NCBI RefSeq assembly: GCF_002160915.1
Contig: NZ_NFLM01000002.1
Coordinates: 62,001-126,000 of the forward strand
Source of the DNA: Faecalibacterium sp. An121
GTDB taxonomy: Bacteria > Bacillota > Clostridia > Oscillospirales > Ruminococcaceae
DNA length: 64,000 bases
Direction of reading: 5' to 3'
Shown here one piece after another: positions 28,561 through 36,720 of the stretch. The notes beneath the pieces are model-generated. The model was not told where the DNA came from. It saw nothing but the letters and a program-made list of their open reading frames with translations, and did not search any database. The position numbers and the translations under genes are program-made. The first letter of the stretch is position 1, and every line of letters starts with the position of its first letter.

Positions 28561-30345
28561 TTACTGGAACCAGAAGCCCTTATAATCGTACTTGAAGGTG
28601 CGGTAGCCCTGCATGGTGCACTCGTAGGCATACTGGCGGATCAAATTGCCCTGGCTGTCGTATTCGCCATACACCATGGCCACGCCGCTGTTGACCGCCC
28701 AGTGCCCGGTGTCCGGGTCGAGGGTAGCGTTGGACACGATGCTGGAATAGGGCACCGGGAAGGAGTCCACCAGCTCCACCGTGCCTGCGTTTTCGTCGAT
28801 GCGGTAGGTGTAGCTGTAACTGGCGTCCCCGTTCCCGCCGTACATCTCGGTGCTGACCGTGTCGGGCAGGTCGGGCTGGTAGCCGTCGCTGCGGGAGGAC
28901 AGGGCCCAATAGTTGTTGTTGAACATCCGCAGGTAGCACACCCCTTCTTCTTCCGCGGGGGCGTATTCGACGCTGTGCTGGCCGTACTGCCATGTAAAGT
29001 CGTTCACCGGTTCCAGGCAGTATTCTTCATAGCCGGTGCCCTCCCAGAAGGCGGGATCGCCGCAGAACCAGTCGATGGCCGCCTGGCCATGGACGTCCCC
29101 CACCTTGATGGCGGTGGAGGTCTCCCGGGAGGAGACCACCAGGCTGTCGCTGTCGGGCAGGTACTGGATGGTGTTCAGGTGGATCCAGTCCTGCTCCCCT
29201 GCCTGCCAGAAGAAGGGATCGGTGGCGCCGATGGGCCGGGTCTGGCTGTGGTAGTCCGCCATCAAGTCCTTGAAATCCAGCAGCAGATCCACCTCGCCGC
29301 TGGCCAGGTCCACTTCCACCACCAGGTCTTCCACATCCACCGCGCCGGTCTGCTCCACCAGAGCCACCACCGTGCCGTCCCGGCCATAGTTGATGTCGTG
29401 ATGCAGTTCATACTCGCCCAGAGGGTACACCTGTTCCACCTCGCCCAGCCCGTTGATCCGGGCCAGCTTGTTGGCCGACACGCAGGTGACGATCTCATCC
29501 CCATAGGTCAGGATGCGGTCCATGCCAAAGCCTTCCAGCACCATCTCATAGCGCATGACGCCGGCGTTGTCGAACAGGAACCCGTATCCCAGATGGCCGT
29601 TGGTGCGCATCATGGTGAACAGGCCCTCGTCCAGCGGCTCGGTGCTCGTCCCGTCGGTCACCTCCAGGACGGTGTCGTAGCCGGAATAGGGCTCGGGCAT
29701 CTCGATGGTGAAGCGGACGGTCTGCCGGACGTTGCCCCAGCTGCCCCGCAGTGTCATGGTGACCTCGTTCACCTCACCGGGCACCAGGCCGATCATCTGG
29801 AACTCATGCCGGGTGGAATACTCCCGGCCCGAGCTGTCGGCGGCGACGGCGGTGAAATCCGGGATGCGCTCATCCTCCACCCGGATGGTGTACTCCACCT
29901 GGGTGGGGAAATCCGTCTCAAAATACAGATACAGACCATTGGCCCCGGTGCCGAAGGGATTCAGCACCGCCAGAGGGGTCTCTGCGGTCCAGTTGAGGTT
30001 CTGGGTGGTCTGGCCCTTGTCCAGCACAGCCCGGATCCGCTGCTGGACGGCAGTGTCATAATAAGTAAAGCCTTCCTGGTCGATGTCGGTGGGGACCAGC
30101 TGCAGCACCGTGATGCTGGCATCCGCCGAGGCGGTGCGGATCTCGATCTGGTGTTCTTCCTCCACGCCGATCAGATCTCCCACATCCACGGCCCAGCCGT
30201 CCCGTATGGCAGTCTCCTGGGAGGTGAACCACTTGCCCACGGCCGGCGCCACGACGGGAACCAGGGCCGCTATGGCCAGCAGCACCGCCAGCACTACCAC
30301 AATGGGTATCCAAATGCGCCTTTTCTTTTTTGGTTTTGTATTCAT
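28561..30345 (-). CDS. membrane-anchored arylsulfate sulfotransferase (ASST)
   Basis: A 594-residue protein of the bacterial PAPS-independent arylsulfate sulfotransferase family, which moves sulfate between phenolic compounds. A positively charged start (KPKKKRR) and one membrane helix (about 11-36) place the rest outside the cell. Family blocks are ELHHDINYGRDGTVVAL, DWIHLNTIQYLP...LVVSSRE and YGQHSVEY; the last probably holds the sulfated histidine. The ATG at 30345 is 9 bases after AAAGGA; another ATG at 30351 is too close to that site. In gut anaerobes such enzymes act on phenolic drugs and metabolites. Confidence 0.85.
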   Translation of the reverse strand: MNTKPKKKRRIWIPIVVVLAVLLAIAALVPVVAPAVGKWFTSQETAIRDGWAVDVGDLIGVEEEHQIEIRTASADASITVLQLVPTDIDQEGFTYYDTAVQQRIRAVLDKGQTTQNLNWTAETPLAVLNPFGTGANGLYLYFETDFPTQVEYTIRVEDERIPDFTAVAADSSGREYSTRHEFQMIGLVPGEVNEVTMTLRGSWGNVRQTVRFTIEMPEPYSGYDTVLEVTDGTSTEPLDEGLFTMMRTNGHLGYGFLFDNAGVMRYEMVLEGFGMDRILTYGDEIVTCVSANKLARINGLGEVEQVYPLGEYELHHDINYGRDGTVVALVEQTGAVDVEDLVVEVDLASGEVDLLLDFKDLMADYHSQTRPIGATDPFFWQAGEQDWIHLNTIQYLPDSDSLVVSSRETSTAIKVGDVHGQAAIDWFCGDPAFWEGTGYEEYCLEPVNDFTWQYGQHSVEYAPAEEEGVCYLRMFNNNYWALSSRSDGYQPDLPDTVSTEMYGGNGDASYSYTYRIDENAGTVELVDSFPVPYSSIVSNATLDPDTGHWAVNSGVAMVYGEYDSQGNLIRQYAYECTMQGYRTFKYDYKGFWFQ

Positions 30346-30557
30346 CTGCATCTATCCTTTCTGGATCGCCAAATCTTTCAGAAACCGGCGCCCCGCGCTG
30401 CCGCCGGGCGCCCAAAACCATCCTAAGTATAGCACTCCATTTTTGCAACGGTATGGCCAAAACCTATATTTTACGTTGCCCATGCCACCAAAGACCGGAA
30501 AATCTTCCCAAAGCTCCCTTTTGATCCTGGCGGGCCGTTTTTGGGGACAGACAGGGT

Positions 30558-30586
30558 TTGACTTCCCCCGCAGAGCGTGTTATGAT
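30558..30586 (+). promoter_or_regulatory. sigma-A promoter of the chromate transporter operon
   Basis: TTGACT, 17-bp spacer, TATGAT (30581-30586), 38 bp before the start codon. Confidence 0.65.
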
Positions 30587-30624
30587 TCCTCTGGCACATT
30601 CGCCTTTGCAGGGAGGGTTACGCA

Positions 30625-31197
30625 TTGAATGATAAAAAAACGGTATTGACCAGGCTCTTTTTCTCTACGCTGTATCTCAGCGCCTTCACATTTGGGGGCG
30701 GCTATGTGATCGTCACCTTGCTCAAGAAAAAATTTGTGGACGAATACCACTGGATCGGCGAGGACGAGATGCTGGATCTGGTGGCCATCGCCCAATCCGC
30801 CCCGGGCGCCATCGCGGTGAACGGGGCCATCGTGGTGGGCTACAAGCTGGCAGGGATGCTGGGGGCCGTGGTGGCCATCGTGGCCACCATCATCCCGCCT
30901 TTCCTCATCATCTCGGTGATCTCGGTCTTTTATGAGGCCTTCCGGCACAACTTCATCGTCAGCCAGATGCTGGCGGGGATGCAGGCCGGGGTGGGGGCCG
31001 TCATCGCCTCGGTGGTGTGGGAGATGGGGGCGGACGTGGTCCACAGCAAAAGCGCCTCCTCCATGGCCATCATGGCGGGGGCCTTTGCGGCCACCTGCTT
31101 CCTGGGGGTCAATGTGGTGGCGGTGGTGCTGGTGTGCGCCGGCATCGGCGTGCTGCGGGTCCTGCTGGCCCGCCGGAAAGGGGGCGCAGGGCAATGA
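30625..31197 (+). CDS. chromate transporter, first half (ChrA/CHR family)
   Basis: A 190-residue membrane protein of the short, two-gene CHR type. FTFGGGYVIVTLLKKKFV and APGAIAVNGAIVVGYKLAG are the family motifs; about five to six membrane helices are visible. CHR proteins export chromate or related oxyanions, though the gut substrate is uncertain. The TTG start at 30625 has GGGAGG 8 bases upstream. Its stop overlaps the start of the second half (ATGA), and both polypeptides are thought to form the antiporter together. Confidence 0.9.
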   Translation: MNDKKTVLTRLFFSTLYLSAFTFGGGYVIVTLLKKKFVDEYHWIGEDEMLDLVAIAQSAPGAIAVNGAIVVGYKLAGMLGAVVAIVATIIPPFLIISVISVFYEAFRHNFIVSQMLAGMQAGVGAVIASVVWEMGADVVHSKSASSMAIMAGAFAATCFLGVNVVAVVLVCAGIGVLRVLLARRKGGAGQ

Positions 31198-31757
31198 TCT
31201 ACCTTCAGCTGTTTCTGAGCTTTTTGCAGATCGGGCTGTTCAGCTTTGGGGGCGGCTATGCGGCCATTCCCCTGATCCAGGGCCAGATCGTGGACCAGCA
31301 CGGCTGGCTGAGCATGGCCGAATTCACCGACCTGATCACCATTTCCCAGATGACCCCCGGCCCCATCGCCATCAACTCGGCTACCTTTGTGGGCATCAAG
31401 ATCGCGGGGCTGCCGGGGGCGGCCGTAGCCACCCTCGGGTGCATCCTGCCTTCCTGCGTCATCGTCACCCTCATCGCCAAACTCTACCTCAAGTATCGCA
31501 ATCTGGCAGTTCTACAAGGTGTATTGGGTTCTCTGCGGCCTGCGGTGGTGGCCATGATCGCCTCGGCGGGCATTTCCATCCTGGTCACCGCCTTTTGGGG
31601 CTCCTCGGCCATCTCCCTTGCCTCCACCCAGTGGGTGATGGCAGCCATCTTCGCGCTGTGCGTTTTCCTGCTCATGAAGTGCAAGCTGGACCCCATCCTT
31701 GTCATGGTGCTGGCGGGAGTGCTCAAGCTGGTTACGGCGGCTCTGGGCCTCTCCTGA
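31194..31757 (+). CDS. chromate transporter, second half (ChrA/CHR family)
   Basis: A 187-residue partner of the preceding protein, with the same duplicated signature: FSFGGGYAAIPLIQGQIVD and TPGPIAINSATFVGIKIAG. It overlaps the first gene by 4 bp. A bidirectional terminator follows about 100 bp later. Confidence 0.9.
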   Translation: MIYLQLFLSFLQIGLFSFGGGYAAIPLIQGQIVDQHGWLSMAEFTDLITISQMTPGPIAINSATFVGIKIAGLPGAAVATLGCILPSCVIVTLIAKLYLKYRNLAVLQGVLGSLRPAVVAMIASAGISILVTAFWGSSAISLASTQWVMAAIFALCVFLLMKCKLDPILVMVLAGVLKLVTAALGLS

Positions 31758-31854
31758 CCGCTTTCCGGAGCGCGGGGCCTCCCATTTTTATACAAACAGC
31801 ATTACGTCATACAGCATACAACCATTCGTATAGCATCATTTTACGATTTCCTGC

Positions 31855-31913
31855 AAAAAAGGACCGCTGCACAACGGCTTTCGTTCTGCAACGGTCCCTT
31901 TCTTTTTATTTTT
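31855..31913. terminator. bidirectional terminator
   Basis: GGACCG (31861) and CGGTCC (31892-31897) form an interrupted hairpin, with CTTTCTTTTTATTTTT on the plus side and TTTTTTG on the minus side. It ends both the chromate transporter operon and the four-gene operon coming from the right. Confidence 0.8.
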
Positions 31914-33138
31914 CCAGCACGCCGGCAGCCAGGTATACCTCCCGCAGCTGGTCGTAGGCTTTTTTGGAGCTGCTGCGGCGGGCCTGGCCGATCTTATACC
32001 GCTCCTGTGCCACGATCCGGACGGCCCGGACGGCCCAGTAAGCGGGCAGCAGCCAGGGCGCCTTTTCCAGGCGGGGGTACCGCTTATGCAGCACCTCGGC
32101 GGAGGGGAAGCACTGGCGCAGCACCTCCCGGGGCATATTGTGCAGGTAGGTGCCCTGGCCTCTCTGCTGTACCTGCAGGGCCCGCTGTACCTCCCGGTTC
32201 CCGTGTACCCCTGCGCTGACGAGGTAGTCCACCACCAGGGCGGCGTCCCGGTCCAGGGCGGGAGTACCCGTCCCATCAAAGCAGGCGTTGGCGATCCGCT
32301 CCATCTGGCGGGCGAAGGCGGTCATGTGCACCGCTTCCAGCTGGCTGCGGATGCGGGCGGCATCCAGGGGCAGCCGCTGCTGACGGAACACATAGATATC
32401 CGCCAGAAAGCGGATGCCCACCCCCGAGCCGGTGAAGTGCTTGCGGAAGTGCAGCAGGCTGTGGACATAAAAGTCCTCCATCCCCATGCGGTAGATGTGC
32501 TTTTTGCCCGGCAGCAGGTTCTCCGGGTCCCACAGCCCCTGTTCCTTCTGCTCGACCCAGGCGGCCTCGTCCGCCGGCAGGCTGCGCCGGTCGGTGGCGC
32601 ACTGGTGCAGCTCCACATACATGAAGGGCAGCTTCCAGTATCCATCGTGGAATCCCTTTTCGGTGTCGTCGTAGACATAATCCCGGGCTTCCATCCAGGT
32701 CCGCATCCGTCCGCTGTCCATCTGCCGGATCACCACATCCAGGTCCGCCATGCTGCGCATCAGCGGGTCGGGATAAAAAGTGCGCGTGATCCAGCCCTTT
32801 ATGGGCATACAGTCGACGCCCTCCTGCTCAAAGCTGTCCAGCAGGGCCTGGATCTCATATTCCTGCATGACCCCCAGCTGGATCATCTTTTCATAGGGAC
32901 GCTTCATGCTCTGCTGCAAAGGCGCCCAGGCCGCGCCCTTCTGGTTTTTGAGCACCGGGTAGATCATGCTCACCAGGCTCTGCCGCAAGATCAGATCCTC
33001 CAGCTTCTGGGTGCTGCACCCTGCGGGCCAAGGCAGCTGCGCCTGCCAGTCCTGGTGCAGGGCAGCCCGCATCAGAGCCAGCAGCAGTCCCGTTTCATTG
33101 AGATGCTTCAAATCCTCCTCGTTCCTTTCATACCTCAT
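31906..33138 (-). CDS. nucleotidyltransferase family protein (NTP_transf_5)
   Basis: A 410-residue protein of the uncharacterised nucleotidyltransferase family often found in polysaccharide and lasso/other RiPP loci. The core block is MPIKGWITRTFYPDPLMRSMADLDVVIR, with DLDV supplying the metal-binding acids. C-terminal helices follow. It is the last gene of the c-di-GMP riboswitch operon and overlaps the stop of the Wzz/kinase gene (ATGA). What it nucleotidylates is unknown. A link with the neighbouring peptide cluster, which has an HprK-like kinase (another frequent companion of this family), is inferred. Confidence 0.75.
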   Translation of the reverse strand: MRYERNEEDLKHLNETGLLLALMRAALHQDWQAQLPWPAGCSTQKLEDLILRQSLVSMIYPVLKNQKGAAWAPLQQSMKRPYEKMIQLGVMQEYEIQALLDSFEQEGVDCMPIKGWITRTFYPDPLMRSMADLDVVIRQMDSGRMRTWMEARDYVYDDTEKGFHDGYWKLPFMYVELHQCATDRRSLPADEAAWVEQKEQGLWDPENLLPGKKHIYRMGMEDFYVHSLLHFRKHFTGSGVGIRFLADIYVFRQQRLPLDAARIRSQLEAVHMTAFARQMERIANACFDGTGTPALDRDAALVVDYLVSAGVHGNREVQRALQVQQRGQGTYLHNMPREVLRQCFPSAEVLHKRYPRLEKAPWLLPAYWAVRAVRIVAQERYKIGQARRSSSKKAYDQLREVYLAAGVLEK

Positions 33139-35000
33139 CCGTGCTTCGGCTTGCTCTTGCCGCCGGCTTTCCGGCCGGTCTTTTTGGTGCCGTTCAGCTT
33201 TTCCAGCAGGGCGTTCTTCCGCTCGGCCCGCCGGGCTTCCTCGTCCGGCTCGGGGGCGGGCTGGGGCGCGGCAGGCGGGGCCTGTTCCGGCTCGGGGGCA
33301 GCGCCCACGGTCTGGTACACCTGCTGTTCCTCCTTCACCTCGGGCTCCTGCACCGGGGCGGCTTCGGGCTGCTCTTGGGGACGGTCGGCCGGTTCCGGTT
33401 CATCCTGTGCCGGAGCGTCCTCCTGGGACTGTTTCCAGCTGCCCTCGGCGCCCATCTGGAGCAGCGCGTCGATGGCCTCGTCGTCCGACAGCACCTTATC
33501 CTTGCCGTCCTGGTCGCCGATCAGCTCATCCAGCACACTGCGGGGCTCCTCCGGAGCCTGGCCGGGGGTGGACCAGCCCGCGTCGCTCTGCTGGGGAATG
33601 GCCGGGCGCTGCTCGTCGGCCTCCATGGCCGTATCCGCCGGGGGCGGAGGCGGGGGCGACTGCCACGAGCGGAAGCCCCGCATCTGCTTGGAGGCGTTGA
33701 CGATGCAGCCCAGGATCCGGATGCCCGACTTATCCAGCTTGTCGATGGCCTCCTGGATGGCGGGCATGGGCACCGTGTCGTAGCGGATGACCATCAGCGC
33801 CGCCTCGGCGATCTCGTTCAGACGCAGCACGTCCGAGGACTGGCCGATGGAGGGCGTATCGACGATGATGTACTCATAATGGGGGATCATCTGTTTGAGG
33901 AACTCGAACAGGGCGCCGTCCAGGTTGACCGCGTTGCGCTCCAGCACGGCGGGCAGCAGATCCAGATACCCCGTCAGGGACACCACCGCATCCTGTACGG
34001 TGGCCTCCCCTTTATACAGCGCGTTCAGGGTGCGGTTGTAGTCCACCGTCTGGAGGAACATCCCGCCCAGGCTGGGATTGCGCAGGTTGAGGTCCACCAG
34101 CAGCACATGGCGCTCCAGGTTGGAGATCTGTACCGCCAGGTTGGCCGCAACGGTGCTCTTGCCCTCACCATCCTCCGCGGAGGTAATGTAGAAGCAGTGG
34201 TTCTTGTTTTTGCCGCTGAGGCGGTTGCAGAGGATGTAAGCCGCGGCGGCAAAGTTCTGTTCGATGGAAGAGTTGCCCGTGGGCTCGCTGCTCAGCAGCT
34301 CCTTGGTGCTCTGGAAATAGGGCACATCCCGGGGGATGATGCCCAGCATCTCCAGTCCCAGGGTATCCTCCACGCTTTTGGGATCCATCAGGGTGGGCCG
34401 CACCAGGAACTCGATGCCCACGATGCCCAGGCCCAGCACCAGGCCGATCAGGCCGGTGATCCACCACCGGATGCTGACGTATCCGCCGCCGCCCGGGGTG
34501 AAGTAGGCCGCGGGCGCGTCGATCTCCATCAGGGAGCCCTGCATCAGGGTCAGGGGCATCATCCGGCGTGTGACGTTCAGGATGGAATTCATCAGTTCCA
34601 CACCGGCGTCGGCGTTGGTCCACCAGAGGGTCATCTCCAGGATCTGGGTGTCGTTGTAGCGCCGGATGCTCAGGTTGCTGGCCACATCCTGGGGCGTCAC
34701 CGAGATCACCTCGGCCTCGTCGATGGCGGCGCTCAGCACCCGGTAGCTGGTCATCAGATAGGCGGTGGCCTCGGTCATATCCTCGGCCAGGTTGAAATCG
34801 TGGCCGCCGGTGGTGGCGTCCTCTGAGGTCACAGCCACCGAACAGTAGATCTCATAGCTGGTGTAATTGCCCCGCACAAAGGAGATGCTGTTCAGCACAA
34901 AGCCGATGGCAAATCCCAGCACCGTCAGTCCCACCAGCAGTTTCCACCGCTTGAGGAGGGTACTCAGCAGATCCCCGATCCGGATCTCGTCTTGATTCAT
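33135..35000 (-). CDS. Wzz-type chain-length protein fused to a BY-kinase/CpsD-like ATPase
   Basis: A 621-residue protein. Residues 1-200 are a Wzz-like module with two membrane helices (about 20-40 and 180-200). Residues 210-450 are a bacterial tyrosine-kinase-type ATPase: Walker A SAEDGEGKST (274-283), Walker A' VLLVDLNLRNPS (299-310), and YIIVDTPSIG. Residues 455-621 are a low-complexity Pro/Glu/Gln tail ending in basic residues; it contains only one tyrosine, so the autophosphorylated tyrosine cluster of Wzc/CpsD is missing. Normally such proteins control exopolysaccharide polymerisation and export, but no glycosyltransferases are nearby. ATG at 35000. It lies 28 bp from the Cna-B-like gene. 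Confidence 0.82.
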   Translation of the reverse strand: MNQDEIRIGDLLSTLLKRWKLLVGLTVLGFAIGFVLNSISFVRGNYTSYEIYCSVAVTSEDATTGGHDFNLAEDMTEATAYLMTSYRVLSAAIDEAEVISVTPQDVASNLSIRRYNDTQILEMTLWWTNADAGVELMNSILNVTRRMMPLTLMQGSLMEIDAPAAYFTPGGGGYVSIRWWITGLIGLVLGLGIVGIEFLVRPTLMDPKSVEDTLGLEMLGIIPRDVPYFQSTKELLSSEPTGNSSIEQNFAAAAYILCNRLSGKNKNHCFYITSAEDGEGKSTVAANLAVQISNLERHVLLVDLNLRNPSLGGMFLQTVDYNRTLNALYKGEATVQDAVVSLTGYLDLLPAVLERNAVNLDGALFEFLKQMIPHYEYIIVDTPSIGQSSDVLRLNEIAEAALMVIRYDTVPMPAIQEAIDKLDKSGIRILGCIVNASKQMRGFRSWQSPPPPPPADTAMEADEQRPAIPQQSDAGWSTPGQAPEEPRSVLDELIGDQDGKDKVLSDDEAIDALLQMGAEGSWKQSQEDAPAQDEPEPADRPQEQPEAAPVQEPEVKEEQQVYQTVGAAPEPEQAPPAAPQPAPEPDEEARRAERKNALLEKLNGTKKTGRKAGGKSKPKHG

Positions 35001-35028
35001 ATCCGTTCACCTCCGTCCTTTCTGCCTG

Positions 35029-36720
35029 TCAATGCTTGGGCGCAGGGGGTGTTTCCTTCTCCTGCTTTTCCTTGGGGGGTTCCTCCTGCTTTTTCCTGCG
35101 GGCCTCCTCGTGTTTGCGGGCGGCCAGCCGGATCAGGAACACCATCAGGCCGATGACTCCCACCGTCAGCAGGGCCGCCAGCACCAGAGCCACGACGCTG
35201 CGCAGGGTGAACAGCGAGATGGTCCAGGTCTGCACGCTGGCCGTATCGGTCACGCGGAAGGTGTATCTCTGCTCCGCATCGCCGTTGTGCAGGATGTAGT
35301 AATCCCCCTCGGGCAGGTCGGTCAGCACCAGGTCCTGACCGTCGGAAGTCCAGGATTCCAGCATATTGTCCTGGCTGTCGTACAGGGCAAACTGCTGGTC
35401 CAGGGTGTTGGTGCGCAGCACCGCGTCCACCGGGTGGATCACCACCCGCAGCACACGGTTGGTGATCTCCAGCTGAGCGCTGCTCTCGCCGTTGACCCGG
35501 CCGTCCGCCGTCACCACCATTTCATAGGTGTCGCTGTCCGGCCGGTAGTCCCCCACCGTCTGGCTCTGCTGGATGGTGTAGGTGACGCCTTTTTCCAGGT
35601 TGGTCAGCACGGCGTTGCCGGCGCTGTCGGTGGTCAGCTGCTGGGTGAGGCCGGTGCGCTGGTTGGTGACGGTGAAGCGCGCTCCGCCGATGTTCTGGTC
35701 GGCGTACAGCTCATCCGCCACGTGCAGCACGATCTGGGTCTTTTCGGCCTCCACCTCGTGCACCTCGGGCAGCGCGCCGGTCCTTTGCTCCACCTCGGCG
35801 GTGAAGGTCTCGGTCATCGAGGCGTAGTACTCGGGCGCTCCTACCTGCTGCACCGTATAGGCGCCCAGGTACAGCTCGTCGCTCTCCCCGTAGCCCTCCT
35901 CGTCGCAGTAGATGGTATCCACCACCTGGCCGGTGGTGTAGCGCACCGTGCCGTCCATGGTGATGATGTTCTCCGCCGCGATCACCCAGAAGGTGCCGCC
36001 GCCCACCGGCAGCTGGGTGTCGGCGTCGTTCATCTGGATCCGGATGATGTTTTTGGCCGGGGACAGGCGGATCTGCACCACATAGGGCTCGGGCCAGTCG
36101 AACAGCTCATTGACATCAAAGTAGGTATCCGCCGCCAGGTCATAGCCTTCCGGCGCGTTCAGTTCGTGGAAATAATAGTTCCCCTGCCAGATCTTTTCGG
36201 GCAGATAGAAGGTGCCGTCCTCCCGGGTGGCGTACAGCCGGTAAGAGACCTTTTCGGGGTAATAGGTGTTCAGGATCTGGAGGGAGCCCTCCTGCAGGTG
36301 GGTGATGTCGGTGCGGTACAGCTCAAAGCGGATGTTTTCCTCCTGGATGGGGCGGTCGGTCTCCGCGTCCACCAGTTCCACATACACCGCCGACTTGACC
36401 CCTTCGTCGGGGTAGGCTCCTCCGCCGCCGGCGACGATCTCCTCCTCGTCGTCATCGCCACCGCCGCCGTCCCAGTCATCCCAGTTCCAGCCGCCGTCCC
36501 AGTCGTCCCAGCTGTCGCCCTCCCATTCGTCCCCGTTGGGGTAGCTGGAAGCGCCGCTGGAGGCGCCGTAGTCCTCCAGATAACCGGTGTAGTCGCTGAG
36601 GATGTACAGGCCCAGCAGTGCGATGACCAGGATCAGCACGAATACCAGGCCGCTCATCATATCGGTAGCGGGCTGCCAGAAATTGTATCTGGAATCTCCC
36701 CGTCTCTTTCTGGGCCTCAT
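35029..36720 (-). CDS. MotB/ExbD-like membrane protein with Cna-B-like extracellular domains
   Basis: A 563-residue protein. The N-terminus (RYNFWQPATDMMSGLVFVLILVIALLGLYIL) has the single helix and the acidic residue (Asp20) placed as in the proton-conducting helix of MotB/ExbD/ZorB. Next is an Asp/Trp/Gly-rich linker (about 60-95), then three or four Cna-B/prealbumin-like beta modules (about 110-490), and a second membrane helix near 505-535 with a basic/Glu tail. There is no OmpA-like peptidoglycan-binding domain and no LPXTG. The start overlaps the stop of the MotA/EAL gene (ATGA), so the two products are probably made together as a stator-like pair. I know of no described protein with this arrangement. 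Confidence 0.7.
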   Translation of the reverse strand: MRPRKRRGDSRYNFWQPATDMMSGLVFVLILVIALLGLYILSDYTGYLEDYGASSGASSYPNGDEWEGDSWDDWDGGWNWDDWDGGGGDDDEEEIVAGGGGAYPDEGVKSAVYVELVDAETDRPIQEENIRFELYRTDITHLQEGSLQILNTYYPEKVSYRLYATREDGTFYLPEKIWQGNYYFHELNAPEGYDLAADTYFDVNELFDWPEPYVVQIRLSPAKNIIRIQMNDADTQLPVGGGTFWVIAAENIITMDGTVRYTTGQVVDTIYCDEEGYGESDELYLGAYTVQQVGAPEYYASMTETFTAEVEQRTGALPEVHEVEAEKTQIVLHVADELYADQNIGGARFTVTNQRTGLTQQLTTDSAGNAVLTNLEKGVTYTIQQSQTVGDYRPDSDTYEMVVTADGRVNGESSAQLEITNRVLRVVIHPVDAVLRTNTLDQQFALYDSQDNMLESWTSDGQDLVLTDLPEGDYYILHNGDAEQRYTFRVTDTASVQTWTISLFTLRSVVALVLAALLTVGVIGLMVFLIRLAARKHEEARRKKQEEPPKEKQEKETPPAPKH

